NCBI GenBank assembly: GCA_000827495.1
Contig: KN817523.1
Coordinates: 6,261 to 70,260 of the forward strand
Reading direction: 5' to 3'
Origin: Hypholoma sublateritium FD-334 SS-4
Taxonomy: Eukaryota > Basidiomycota > Agaricomycetes > Agaricales > Strophariaceae
Length of the DNA: 64,000 bases
The notes under the pieces are model-generated. The model was given only the letters and a program-made list of their open reading frames with translations, was not told where the DNA came from and made no database searches. Each line of letters begins with the position of its first letter. The stretch's first letter is position 1. Below are positions 47,066-59,632 of the stretch, piece after piece. The translations under genes and the position numbers were made by a program.

Positions 47066-48742
47066 GTCTGTTCAATTCTGGATTGACTGCCAACTGATTG
47101 GTAACTGACTTGTAGCGTTTCCTGTACCGGTACGGATTATCAACACGGTCTGCCATTGATAAAACGACTGGAAAGACGTGCCTGACACGCTTGCTTCCAT
47201 CGTGAGTTCACTTTAAGGACTAGCGTATGGGAGGCTGTGGGAGGGTGGTTCGAGTCGAAGTTTGATGAATCACTGCCATCAGTCGATGCCTGGGCGATGG
47301 GTTTCTCACGGGTATGCATCAATGTCTTTTGGGAAACATTTCGAGTTGGCGAGTGCTTTGCGAGTGCTCCGCTTCAGCCACAATATCAACAAGAAATCTG
47401 CTCCTTGATTGACACGGCAAATCTTTGCGAAGCAGAGCAAACTTGGAGCAAACTGCTACCTTCTGGCGCTTTCTGGCGTGCCAGTCCGTCTCTTCCATAA
47501 AGTGCGGCGCGATGAGCGACCCGAGCCATCCATTTCATGCGGGGAACCCTCGAACCACATAGAATGCAATGCACGCAGGCGATTCCAGATAGGTGCGGCG
47601 CGTTAACAATTCACCGAGTGACACAATACACATCCTGCATCCGGCCATGGAGATCAGCGCAGATGGCCAGCACCTGCCAGCACCCTGGTTTCGCGCGAGC
47701 ACGCGCGACCGCGCTCCGGAAACAGGGTGCGCGATTTTTTCAATTCCATACTTCCATTCCAGGATGCTGTGGAATAGGCGCGTTGGCGGACGCTTGGCCC
47801 CCATTATGCTGATGCGCTCCGATACGGCGGCGATACGGTGGTGCACCAGGACAGGCGCACGTTTCAAGCCCTCTTCCTTGTGCCTGCCAACTTGCACGGC
47901 TAATCGCGCGCTTATCTAGTAACAAACGCGCCCCGAAATGGCAGCTCGCGCCCGGGCGCGGCGCGCGATAATTAAGCAGCACTCACGAACGATGAGCAGA
48001 TCTCGCGAGCCGGGCTGGACTGGACCGCTTGTACGGGCAGCAGCGCGGGCCAGACCATTGAGCCGGGCGCCCTCCGAATCAAAGACGTGTGTGCATGCGT
48101 GAGTGCAGCCACACCACACCACAGCGCGCAGCGTGCGTCCGAGAATCCGTCGCGCGCCCAGAACGCGCTCCCACACGGCCAACAGCGAACGAACACCCTG
48201 CGCGCCCCGTGCCTATTTGCGACGCCGCAGCACGCGGACGCCTGCGTCCTGCCTGCGCAAGAGCGGCGCACGCTGCTATATATACAATACGTCGCTGGGC
48301 ATGCACTCACAAGCCCGAGCCCGAGCCTGACGAGACTCACGCAGTCACCGCACTGGCACAACACTGGCAAGGTGCTAGTCGTCGGTATAACTATAGCTGC
48401 TGCATCTGTCTATCTTTCTGATATGATACGATATATGTGATATGATATCTACCACTTAACAGCGCGCACCCACTGTGCGTGTGATGCCATCGTCTTCTCC
48501 TCCGACGGGCGCATCGCCGGTGCTGTGCCAGTGGCACATCTATTTATACATTTCGCCGACTATAAATCGTCCTGCCACCGCGCGACTCTAGCCGGCCCTG
48601 CAGCGATACAGAGCAGCAGAGAGCAGTGGCGCCTGGATGTGGCTCACAGCGCAGCCAGACTTCGGCTCTGTGCCAGACGAATCCATTTGCTTGCGACTAA
48701 CTGACTGAATGCACACCTTCTCCGCCACCCAGTGACCATAAA

Positions 48743-48750
48743 TATAAATA
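48743..48750 (+). promoter_or_regulatory. Candidate TATA box upstream of a short open frame
   Basis: The sequence TATAAATA is followed by a pyrimidine-rich stretch (about 48752-48793) and then an ATG at 48822. This order is the classic fungal core promoter layout. It suggests a transcript here, either coding or not. Confidence 0.35.
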
Positions 48751-48821
48751 GCCTGCTCCTGCCGCCGCTCCGCTTGCACCTCTTCTCCTTCTCAGCGATC
48801 ACAAACAGGCGCAGCTGGAAG

Positions 48822-49004
48822 ATGCAGGAAGATTTGGAGAAGATGCGAGAATACGCAGAAAGACGCAGGCGATCTTGGCGCGATCATGATCACAATCCTG
48901 AATCCTGCCGGCACAGATGTAGATGCGTATATTCACCGCGAACGAACGAGGACGAGCGTGGTTCGCCGTCGCACCGCCACGAACTGCTGTCTGAGTGCAA
49001 TTGA
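48822..49004 (+). CDS. Possible short protein of 60 residues, unrecognised
   Basis: The frame begins MQEDLEKMREYAERRRRSWR and is rich in Arg, His, Glu and Cys, with CRHRCRC in the middle. I do not recognise a family. The only support is its position behind a TATA box and pyrimidine tract. It may equally be part of a non-coding transcript. Confidence 0.2.
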   Translation: MQEDLEKMREYAERRRRSWRDHDHNPESCRHRCRCVYSPRTNEDERGSPSHRHELLSECN

Positions 49005-49362
49005 ACACAAGTCCGTTCGCGATCATATAATATCACTTTCACATACCAAAGTTTCAAGACGTTGCAGTTTGGTGCAAGTCTGCGCGACATGCGACGCCCA
49101 TAATTTTTTTTGCATTCTCGAGGCACAGAGCAGACAGTAAGCAGACGGGAATGCGATATGATGCAGATAAGATGTGATATGTACAGCGCCAGCGGCGCGA
49201 GCTCTAATATAATATATGTATGTGTGTGTGGGGGGGATCTATGATAGTGGGGATTGCATGACAAAAAAACAAGAATGAGGAAAAACCAGCACAAGATGTC
49301 CAAGTCCGACAACAAAAAAGGAAATCATCAAGAATCATCAACGCAAAGCAATACACGCTCGC

Positions 49363-52300
49363 CTACCGCGGCGCCCTGCGCATTTCGATGCCCCGCTCCT
49401 CTTCCTCCTCCTCCCTATCCTCCCTCTCCCTTTCTTCCCTCTCCTCCCTGTCTCTTTCCCAGGCATTGACTCCTGCCCCCGCCCCACTGCTCGCGCGCTG
49501 CGCCTCTGCCGCCGCTTCCGCATAGCTCGGCAGCCCGCGCATGCTGCTCAGCGGCGGCACCCCGCCGATGAACCCGCGCGCCGCGACCGCGTAGTCCGGC
49601 ACCGCCGTCAGCGCGCGATGCAGCAACGCAGGGCCCGCGACGTCCGGCGGCTGCGCGAGAAGCGCCTGCAGCGAGGCGGTCGAAGGGGAGGTGAGGGGCG
49701 TCGGCGTGGCGCTAAATGATGCGTTGAGGGGTGCGCTGAGGGGTGCGTTGGAGAAGGCGTTGGAAAAGACGTTGGGCCCGGGGCTCGAGGCGCCGCTCGC
49801 GGACGCACCGAGCGCAGATGGTAGCGAGGACGCGCTCGACCCCGCCGTATGTGCGTCGGGCAGTGCGCTCGTGCTTTGTGTGCGTACCGCACCGGGGTGG
49901 TGCGGCGCGTGCGCGTGCGCCGCGAACATAGGGTGTGCGCTGCGGTGTGCTTGGTGGTGTGCGTGACGCGCGTCGAGCGGGTGCGGGTGCGCGGGGCCGT
50001 CGTCCAGCAACCCGTGGTGGTCGCGCTCGTAGGCGTTCCCTGGCGCGTCACGCTCGTGCGCGTGCGCCGACGAGGATGTCCCGTGGTGGTGGTGGTGGTG
50101 CGCAAGCGCTGTGAACGGCTTCATCGTCGCCTTGAACAAGCTCTGCAAATTCCGGACACCATGCCCGTGCCCCTGCGGTGGGCCATCTCTCGCGGCACCA
50201 GCATGCGGGCCCGCAGGCTCATGTCCCCCCTGCGTGGTGCCATGCGCAGGCGCAAGTGGTGCAGGCGGTGGCTCGTACCCGTAGCCAAGCACACCTGCAC
50301 CCCCTCCCGCGCTCATCCCACGCACAGGCGATGCCGGCCTAGAGCCCGGCCGTGACGCAGGCCTCGACCCGCCCCTCGACCCTGCTCCTCCTCCTTCCGC
50401 CGCACCTGCACCCACATTTCTTTCCGGACTCCCCGCCCGACTCCCCGCCCTACTTCCCCCCCGGCTCGACCCCCGGCTAGTACCAGCACCCCACCGGCCC
50501 CCACCCGCCACCGCGCTGGCAAGAGCACCGGGCGCGGCGACGTACTGCGGCGCGACAGGCGGCGTGCGCATGCCTGCTGCGAGTATCGTCGCATGCGTGG
50601 AGAGCATGTGCGGGCTGGGCGTGGGGTCCGAAATTCCCTGCCCAGGGCCTAGAGGAGGCACGGACGACGCAGTAGGGAGGGAGGAAGATGTAGACGACGA
50701 GGAGAAGGGCGGCGGATCCGCAACGATCCCGAGCCGCCGGAGCGGCGCGTCGCTGAGCGAAAGCAGGAGCTCTGAGTTGACCCAGTCGAGCGGCGTGCGC
50801 GCGCCTGATGCAGGTACCGGCGGCAGATGGTGTGCACCTGGGACAGGGGAGGAACTGGCATTGGAGATGGGAAGGAAAGGGCCAGGGACGGGCGGCGTTC
50901 CCGGTGTGCCGGGCGTCGAGCCGTGCCGCGACGCCGCGCGCGGGGCGCTGTACGTAGTGGACAAGGACGCACTGGACGGCGAGTGCGCTGGCAACGACGC
51001 AGACACGGAGGCGTCGTCGTCGGCCGGCGCGCTGGCGGTACTGGTACTAGTAGCGAGAGTTGGAGGCTCATGCTCGTGTTGCTGTTGCGCCTGGGCCTGC
51101 GCCAACCGCCCTAGCCACGGGTTCGTCACGCGCATCGTCACCGCCTCGGGCAAGAACATATTCGCCACGCGATCCCGCACATGCGCCGTATACGATGGCA
51201 ACTCCCTCGTGGCCTCCTCGTCCTCCTCGTCCCCTTCCTCCACCACGCCGTCCGGCCCAAGCAGCATCGCCGGCCTGAACACGAACCCCGCGCCCGCCCC
51301 GTCGTCGTCGCCCGCGGCGGCGGCGGCGGCAGCCGCCCCGAGTCCGACGCTGCCAAGCATGAGTCGTCTAGTCGGCGCGCTCATCGCGCGCGCTTCAGCG
51401 CGTACACGCCCATCGAGGATGACAACAGGCAGCGAGCACCGCAGCTCACTCGCATGCCCGTCGCGATTCCTGAGAAAAATACTCCAGCGCACGCGGTGTG
51501 CAACCGCAATTGGCTCGAGCGCGTGCGTCGGCGTCACCAGCGTCTGCACGCCACCTGCATTCGCGAGTATGTACGCTGCAGACCCTAGCGACGGCGTGTT
51601 GTGGTGCGCGTGCGTCGGCGCATGCCCGCTACCGAAGTACGCTTCGCCAGGGGCACCAGGGGTGACCGGCGGGCTGGCAAAGACAGGGTCGGGCCAGCCG
51701 AAGGTGCCGGGAACGGGGACGAGCGGGCCGACGATGCCTGGGGTGGAGGATGCAGGTGGGGTGGGCGGTGCAGCGGCGCTCGAGGGGGGAATTTGCAGCC
51801 GGATGTACGTGACGATATCGTTGTTATCCCCATTATCCTCGCGATGGCCGTGCGCAGAGCCGGGACGCGAGGTTTCAGGAGTGGTGGCGAGGCTTACACC
51901 GGCGGACGCAAGACTGTGGGCCGCCGCCGCCGCCGCACGCTGAGGCGGGGGATCGATCTCGACAGCGGCGCCATCGATGATGTCGTGCCGCGCAGAGGCA
52001 ACGACGCGCGTGTCCTCCTGCGCACCGCTGCGAGCGTAGATCTTGGTGGATTCATGGAGGGACGTGACGATGGAGGTGACGGCGACACCCTTAGAGAGCG
52101 GGGCAAGCTTAAGGACGGCGAGGACGGAGTCACCGGCGGGCCACGCCTTGTGGGGGAGCATGATGGAGTACATGAGCTTTTCGGGCCAGGTGTTCTCGAT
52201 CTCGAGGGTCTGCTGGTACTCGAGGGCCTCGTGGGTGAACGAGCGCAGGATATGGACGGGTGCGATAGCGTGCAGATTGTGGGCGAGACCGGGGCGGACG

Positions 52301-52862
52301 GCGAGGGCGCGCAGCTTATATGCGACGGACGCACCGCCGAGGGCGGCGGTGTGAATTGACGACGGGAGGGTGCCGCCGATCTCGAGGTGGAATGGGAAGA
52401 AGTGACGGCCGGCTTTGAGCGTGCGCGAGTGGCGCTTGTCGCCCTCGAGGAACGACCAGTCGTGATTGCACACCACGTATGTGATCGACGTCGTGCTGTT
52501 CATGAGACTGGGAAAAATTAGATGCGTCTAGCAGAGAACAAAAGGACGCACGATTCGGAGGCAGGCATGGGGATCTTTGCCTTGCCGCGGAACTGCAGGG
52601 TGATCTCCTTGATGCTGGTGGACTCGGTGAGAAAGAGGGCGACATGGCCGCTGAGCGACGTGGGCTCGACGTCGGGGCCTGTCCCGCGCAGAGTGAGAAA
52701 GGGCGCATCGAGGACGACGTCGAGGTACGATTTTGTGGTGTCTGCACGGCCCATGGCGAGGTCGACGGACGATGCGGCGGGGGAGAGGGCCGGCGTTGAG
52801 CTGGCAGAGGATTCTGCGCGGTGGAATGCGCGGTGCAGCGAGCCTCCAGTCGACGGCGCCAT
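49363..52862 (-). CDS. Alpha-arrestin (ART/Rod1-type ubiquitin-ligase adaptor)
   Basis: Two exons (52862-52552 and 52507-49363) give 1151 residues. The arrestin N domain includes YLDVVLDAPFLTLRGTG, LSGHVALFLTESTSIKEITLQFRGK and the HDWSFLEGDKRHSRTLKAGRHFFPFHLEIGG block. The arrestin C domain follows with AVAYK-like ASVAYKLRALAV and NTWPEKLMYSIMLPHKAW. The remainder is very long and low in complexity, with Ala/Pro/Ser stretches, SRGGSRAGS repeats and a His tract. Two LPSY motifs occur (ELPSYTAHV and GLPSYAEAA). LPxY and PPxY bind the WW domains of the HECT ligase Rsp5, so this protein likely recruits Rsp5 to membrane transporters. The gene is strongly GC-rich. An in-frame ATG at 52973 is an alternative start. 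Confidence 0.88.
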
Positions 52863-53076
52863 AAGTACTCGTCGTGGTTGCAGCGCAAGTCCCAAATCGG
52901 TCGTGTCGATCCGGACGGCTTGGCTCGGCTCAAAGCACAGGCCATGACGTAATGCCAACCAACCCGGAGTCACCTGCTCCGGATCGTCCCCGCCTGCTCC
53001 GCTATTTCCGTCACCGAACCGCGCGGCGTCCCATCCCGAGCCATCCCCGACGCGTCTCCGGGCCCCGCCGCCGGCC

Positions 53077-53084
53077 TATTTATA
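53077..53084 (-). promoter_or_regulatory. Candidate TATA box of the arrestin gene
   Basis: On the minus strand it reads TATAAATA inside very GC-rich sequence. It lies about 215 bp upstream of the chosen start and about 104 bp upstream of the alternative start at 52973. Confidence 0.45.
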
Positions 53085-53546
53085 CGCACCTAGCGCGCAT
53101 TACCCGCGCTGGCGCCCACCACGCTAAGTATAACCAGCACCACCCTGGCCGCCTCTGCCCGCCGCACCTCCCCACGCTGCGCCCACCGTCCACACGTTAA
53201 TTTGATTCCACTGCTATCCGGGGGCGAGCAGCGCGTGCCCAGGCCTCGGGTAAGGAGGACACGCCCGCTGACTGAGGCGCCGCCGGCGCGCCCTACCCCG
53301 CGCGTGCACGCGGCCTGCTCCCTGCTCCCCCGGCAGGATCATCGCTTCGACTTCGCCGCCATTAATATTCATAGATCGCACACGGGCGCCTGCGCACTGG
53401 CTGGCTCTCGCCCCCGGCGCAGCTCATATGCTCGCCGCGCCCGCGTCGCCCGCGGCCCCGCTCGCCCCTTCGAGCTCCACCTCCGCCGCTGCAATGCACT
53501 ACACATCACGCACCACGATCGAACGAACTAAGGATCGAACAAGCAT

Positions 53547-54085
53547 GCCGCCGGCGGAGTCCCCAGTCTACCCCACGCACCGGAGATCACTGGCATGATC
53601 GGCGTAATGCATGTCTGATCGTGCAGGCAGGCAAGCAGGCAGGCTGTAAGCGGACAGGACATTGAACGAGAATACAACGACTCACGAGGTATGAATGCAG
53701 CAAGCATGCCATGTTACATGAACCACGGCTCAACAGCCCGTGCGGCGATTCACTCGATACGTAGTATCCAGACTTGCGATCGTTCGATGCGGCAGTACGG
53801 AGCCCTTCTCTCGCTCCGCACCCTTGCCTTCCGGCCGGCGCGCATCCGCGGCATTGTACTGTACCCCGCAGGCGCCTGCCATCCCCCAATGCCATATCAT
53901 CGCGCTGCGGCACCCCCGTGAGCTTCGTCTGCCGCCGCCGGACCATACGCCACGAGCGACATACCGCCGCCGGCGAAGCCTCCGCCTACCCCGCGCACTA
54001 GGATCGTGATCGATCCAACGCATGTCTTTTGGTGGATGCAAGCAGGTGGGCTGCAGACTGGTAAACAGAAAGGCGGACATTCAAA
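53547..54085 (+). repeat. Diverged direct duplication in intergenic DNA
   Basis: Segments at about 53547-53680 and 53966-54085 share a common order of short blocks. These are GCCGCCGGCG, CTACCCC.CGCAC, GATC, ATGCATGTCT or ACGCATGTCT, GCAAGCAGG.GGGCTG, and GGACATT.AA. Copies are clearly diverged. The origin is unknown. Confidence 0.45.
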
Positions 54086-54234
54086 CAAACAGGTAGTACT
54101 GTACGTCGCAGATCGCGCTGACGGCAGAACGCTCGACGCTACGCATGTGGCGATGAAGCTATTTCAGAGTAAGTATAGCAAGTACATATATGCAGAAGGA
54201 GAAGGCGGCGATTCAGAAAAAGAGATAGATAACA

Positions 54235-54311
54235 GTGGATATATGCGCAAGAAAGCAAAGACTGCCATCAAAACAGTCGGAAAAGAGAAAAATGTGGATA
54301 TATGCGCAAGA
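54235..54311 (+). repeat. 18-bp direct repeat, 59 bp apart
   Basis: GTGGATATATGCGCAAGA occurs at 54235-54252 and exactly again at 54294-54311. Only two copies are seen. Confidence 0.6.
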
Positions 54312-55635
54312 CTTACCAGACAGAAAATCTCGGGGAGAGACGAAGATCCTGGTGGGGGCTTGGAGCTTGAGCTGAGCAGATCTCTCGCCGTTGTAGTAGA
54401 GAAGATAGTCCCATAGTAAGCAAACATGAAATCATGGGCCGGAAATCCTCGCCAGATGTGCTTGTGCCCTCTGTGACGTGGTAATTACCAGAACGATAAT
54501 CAGCGGGGTCGGGTACAAGAAGCCAGGGGATAAAGCCAAGAGCAGGACTAACTCAAAAGTAGTGTTGAGGGAAGCCTCCGGGGCGGACAGGAGCCCAGCG
54601 CTCAGCTCGACCCGGGTATGCGAGGGATGTCCCCAAGATGACGGGAGTAAGAAGCAAGGTCGAAAGTGAGCGTCTACCACATATGATGCATCCTATATAG
54701 GTGATCGAGAGGGGGCACTACCATATAAGGGTCGGCATAAGCCAAAAGGGGTAACAACGGCGTCCCCGCGCAGCCGCATACGCGTATACACACTGACAGC
54801 GGGGGCGTGTCGACAGCCCTCCTCCACAATCGCGCTTTTAACCACATCGTGCGTGCACAACCCAAGGCGGTCGCGTACGACTGTGTATTGCCAGTGCCGC
54901 GGCGACGCCAGCGCAGACGGGACAGCAATGTAGGGGGGAGTATGCGAAGTGACCAAATGCGCCGGACGCTGCGAACGCCCGAAGGGCAGCCGCGTTCACA
55001 CATACTTTTATGTATGCGCGTGTGCGCCTGGACATCGGGACACTGTGGGGCCCTTCCCCGCACCTGCACCAGCGCCCCGCGCGATGGCCTTTGCACGGTG
55101 CACCTCAGCAATGCACGGATGAAAGTGGACCGTCTGCTGGGTGGATCAGCTACCAGGTCGAGACTCGAGACTCAGTATTATTAGTGCGCCGCGCAGCACT
55201 ATTGATGCGACCTGTCGATCATCGCGCCTGCCATACATGGCGGAACAGAACGGGCCAAGAACGGGCAGCGGGACATTGTTGGCCCGAGCGTCGGCTCGAC
55301 GCGCAGTTGTCGGCTGCCGTTGATGCGTGGTCCTGGTAACGCGCCCGGGCGCCTATCGCGACGGGTCGCCTGTGCGGTGCGGATCGCGCATGGACCTACA
55401 ACTTCGAGAAGAACAAGCGACATGATGCGAGATGACAGGTACCGTATACTGCATACGCTGTCGTTCAGACTTTCATAACATTATGCAAAGCTGGTGTGGG
55501 GACCTGTTTGTGAACACCTAGTGCATACAAGTACGGTACTGGGTATAAGACAGCATAACAAAACGAACAAAAAGAAAACAAAGTCACTGCGCATATTCTA
55601 ACAGCATAGACTACTGGATACGCGGTATGGGCGCA

Positions 55636-58600
55636 TCATAATGCTAAAAACCCGGTCGCTCGCCAATACTCAACCCAGAGCGTCGCGTCACTGGGCGCGA
55701 GGGGCGGTGCGTCCCCAAGCGCGCCGCTCAACGCCTCCGCATTCGCTGTCGAAAACTGCGGGCCGCTGCACGCCTCGCTCCCCTCAGCCTCCTTCGGCAT
55801 CGCAAGGTCGTCGTCGCGCAGTTTCCGGAAGAAGTCGAGCAACTTGATGCCTGGCTGAGCAATTGAAATGGCCATCAGCATCCTACCTAACCACGGCCTC
55901 CTACATTTCAAAATAGATACGCACAATGTTCTCAAGATCCTCCCTCCCCGCCATCTTAGCGCGCTCCTCGAGCAGCGCAAACCACTCTGCGAATGGCACG
56001 AGCGGCGGGCGCACACCCAGCGTGCGATGCAGCGCGTCTATAATGTACGCCATCACGGTGTCCCATGGCGTCCCGCGTGGATGCACGACATTCAGCGCCG
56101 CAGGAGCGCGCCCTACTCTCAGCATCACGGCCAACGCGCACGCTGCGACAATATGCGGCGGTAGCCACGAGACGGTCCCATGTGCGCGTGGGAGACATCC
56201 GAGCGCGAGCCCCGACTTGACGAGGATTGGCACCCAGTCCGACACAGCCCACGCACCATTCCCGCTTCCACTGATCTGTCCAATACGCAACGACGTCGCA
56301 TCCAGCCCACTCGCGGCAATGATCTTTTCGGCGTGATGTCAGCGCTCAGCAGCGGTACGCGAGACGCACCACGCGCTTAGTACGCACCCTTTCCGTTACG
56401 TATTTCCCCTCTCCGTACCCATTCCCAACGGCATATTTCGCGTCCAGGACGACCTCCTCGGGGTAGAGTCCTGCTGACTGCTCCCACGCTTGCGCCGCGC
56501 CCACGGACGACGCGAACACGAACTTCGCGCCTGATGCGCGCGCAAGGGCGAGCAGGTGATGCACCCCGCGTACGTGCGCCTCGAACGCGGCGAGCGGGAA
56601 ATTGAAGTCGAGCACCCAGGCGAGGTGAATCACGGCGGTGACGCAGCCGCACAGCTGCACGAAGAGGTAACAAAAGCAAACTCGTCAGCAATTATGCAAA
56701 CAATGCTCTGGGACGCCCGCACCTCTTCGTACAGCGCGTCAGCGAGCCCGAGGCGCGGCGCGGCAGTGTCTGTCTCAATATGCACGAGCGTCGCACTGAG
56801 CAGAAGCTGCTCGTCGAACCCCAGGTCGCGGAACCTATCCACGTGCCGCGAAGCGATCGCGCGCCCCCCCGGCGGCGACGCGCGGTTCACAGCGTACACC
56901 CGCTCCACGCGCGGGTCGCGCGGGTCGCGCAGCAGTTGCTGCAGAATATGGGCACCCAGGTGGCCTGTTGAACCCGTGAGGAGGACCACGGGCACTCGTG
57001 ATCCGTGGACGGTGTCCGATGAGGCGGGTGGCGCGGGTTCGGGGAGTGAGTACTTACGTATCATGTCTTCAATCGCCTGGACGCGCGCGTGGACGACTGA
57101 CTCTGCAGTGACAGCGCCGGGGTCCTGGGTAAGCTCCAATACGTACACAGCGAGCGCGTTTATCGTGGGGTACTGATATATCATGTTCTGCGCCACGTCT
57201 TGCACGTTGCGTGTAGCAGCCGACGCCAGCGCGCCTACTATTCGGCGGCGAAGGATGATGGAACTCAAGCTGGCAAATTAGAGAAACGTCAGTTTGTAGA
57301 AGCACATAACTAAAAGCAGTGTAGTAAACCTATCGACTCCCTGATCAAATAGGCTCTTGGTGATCGATATGTCCACTCCAGGACACAGTTCGCGGACCTG
57401 GCGAAGAAGCCACTCGACAAGGCAGTCGTGATCCCATACTTGAGGCGGCCCAGCCAGCCCCGCATCGCGCATAGACGCGACATCTGTGTACCTGAATCCT
57501 GGGTGAGGAGGGGCACCACACATAATAAAAGCACAGCGCGCACCGCGCTTCAATTTCCGCCGCGTACGCGCCTAGTGCTTGCGCCCGCATTACGGTCCCC
57601 TTCGGCGTGCGCGGGAGTGGTTTGTGCCTGTCCGTGACTACAATCATCTCCTTGTATATCTTGCTGAACGCAGGAGCACGCTGATTCGCCTCGCAAATGA
57701 CTGGCCTAGTAGTCACAGAAAGTGGTTGTCAGTGGGCGAGCAGCAGGAGGGAAGGTATGGGACGTACCAAATGAGGTTGATAAAGTGCGCGACTTGTTGC
57801 GCGTCTGTAATATCAATCTGCTTCAGCGGGCTTGGCTCTATGAGTACGCCCACTTGATCGTGCTTGCTGCCAAACATTGTAATGCCTCTTATACTTGGGA
57901 AGAGGGATGTTACTATATGGCATTCGGGTGTAAAATGAAAAGCGGGAATTGAAGCGTACTGGGGGCTGCTCATCATGATGCTCTCCATAGGCGGGGGAAC
58001 AGTTTTCTCGCCTGAAGAATGGATGATCACATCGTCAACGCGGCCGACTCTGAAATGGTGTATTAGAGAATACTACGACCGTTCACGTATAGGTGACGCA
58101 CATCTTCCATAAATACTCTTTAGTAGATGCCGCCTGAATAGATCCTTAGTAGCAAATCCTTCTCTGTCCAGTAGATTGTAAACAGAGACAAAATGAGTAG
58201 GTGTAGTCTATACCAGTATATCATGTCAGCTCTATGCAATTGGCATAAAAGAAAAAGAAACACACAAACAATTGACATTCGTAAGTCTCACCACCTTGAT
58301 CAACCCAGACAACCTCAGAGTCTTTGCTGAATTCAAAGTACTCCCATTCTATCTCGTCGCCTGGTCGCCTGCTAGAGTATCCCGGGCTGCCAAATTCCGT
58401 GCCACCATAAATATTTCTCAGCACAATTCCACTTTGGACTAAAGCATCGCCAAGTTTCTCGCTTAAGCCCCCACCACTGAAGATCTAAAAGCAACACGCG
58501 TAGCGTCAAATAGAGAACAGCCATGAGAGTCAGGGATTATCAGGCGCACCACAAGCTCCATGTTGCGCAGCGCAGTGACCGCGGTCGGCTCACTCGCCCA

Positions 58601-59632
58601 CACACTCATGAAAGTTGGGACGGTGACCATTACGTTGCACCCCGTCCGCATGGAGTGGTACAGAACGTTCTCCGGTGTAGGTAGGACGGGAAGAGCATCC
58701 GGGCCTCTCACAACGGGTGGGAAGAGCACCATGGAGATACACGTAAAAAGCGGGGCATAAAGTTGAACGACGACGCCGAGCGCATGGAACGGAGGCAGCT
58801 GCATACCTGCCACGCGCGCACGCACACTTCGGTCGGAAATATCAATCAAGCATGCTGGTGGATAGCTCGTTCAATTACTTAAAAGAATACATGGAAGAGA
58901 AGACGCACGCGACGACATTTGTTGAATAAGATCCCTGTGCGTCCTAGGTATGGCTTTGGGAAGCCCCGTGCTCCCAGACGAGTGAAGATATAGGGCAGTA
59001 TCGCCAAGGTTAGGCCTGGACCCGGTCATGGGAGGAGGCAGTACTTCCGGTTCATTGTCTTCAGCATCGCGCTTTTGCTGTAATTCAGGAAACAGTTCAA
59101 GAAAATTTGGCGCATCAATAATTGACAATGAATATGCGGGCTCCGCACGCTCCAGCTCTTGCTGGACATCATTGATAAGATCCTTCAAAGTGCCGCAGGT
59201 CGCCACGACGCGGTGGCACATAGTTATCCGCAGGAGATTGACTATTGCTTGGGCTGTGTTCCGCGGAGATATGGGGAAAGGCTGCAACAGATATGTTAAT
59301 CTTTCAGCAAAGAATCGACTACAATCACGTACGATGAATCCTGAGGTCATTATACCGACAACGATAGTATGGTATACCAGTGTATCTGCGAGAGCAATCA
59401 CAGCGACAACTGGCCTCGTCGCCGAACATGCATTGGTACCAATCACGCGCGAAACACGACGGGTTGCACGCTCAAAATGGGCATAGGTGACCCGCGTGAG
59501 GTCATCCGCGTCGTCCTGCATGAACAAAAACAACGTCGCGGCTGCATTATGTTTTTTGTGGAAAGCGAGGATGTCAGGGAGGAGCAGGGTACCATCTGTT
59601 GGGGGACGCGTGAGGGTTTCCTTGAATTGCAT
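55636..59632 (-). CDS. NRPS-like adenylation-thiolation-reductase enzyme (carboxylate reductase type)
   Basis: A multi-exon gene, intact from ATG at 59632 to TGA at 55638-55636. The adenylation domain has LYLHSSGSTGLPKAIPRTH, IYGGTEFGSP, a DDVIIHSSGEKTVPPP region and PRTPKGTVMRAQAL. The carrier domain ends in LFDQGVDS-LSSIILRRR; the serine that receives phosphopantetheine is split by an intron (57329-57270). The reductase domain has VVLLTGSTGHLGAHILQQLL for NADPH and the Tyr-x-x-x-Lys pair in NGYGEGKYVTE. There is no condensation or thioesterase domain. Such enzymes activate a carboxylic acid and release it as an aldehyde. The substrate cannot be read here. The neighbour at 60120-64000 is a close tandem copy with the same intron positions where compared. 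Confidence 0.92.

Larger units (their letters stand above)
47066..49362. other. Large GC- and CpG-rich gene-poor spacer
   Basis: This 2.3-kb stretch lies upstream of the HET gene and downstream of the arrestin gene. From about 47680 to 48480 it is rich in CpG and CGCG. It contains TATA-like sequences at about 48277-48284, 48541-48548 and 48743-48750. Apart from the short open frame at 48822-49004, I find nothing that looks like a gene. A short (TG)n/G-run lies near 49216-49236. Confidence 0.4.
52863..55635. other. Large gene-poor spacer between arrestin and A-T-R genes
   Basis: In this 2.8-kb stretch I find no convincing gene. It is GC-rich to about 54000 and then mixed. It holds the arrestin promoter, a diverged direct duplication (about 53547-53680 and 53966-54085), a GCAG-type microsatellite near 53622-53644 and an 18-bp direct repeat near 54235 and 54294. 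Confidence 0.4.

Noticed and set aside
47237..47282. tRNA B-box-like sequence GGTTCGAGTC
   Set aside because: No matching A box or cloverleaf could be folded around it; no tRNA was found anywhere in the window.
50564..51943. A 459-codon plus-strand open frame antisense to the arrestin gene
   Set aside because: It mirrors GC-rich, low-complexity codons of the arrestin tail; it has no domain and the minus-strand frame carries real arrestin motifs and splicing.
54807..55339. Overlapping open frames of 100 to 125 codons in the arrestin to A-T-R spacer
   Set aside because: They are Arg-rich frames expected in GC-rich DNA, without motifs or splice evidence.
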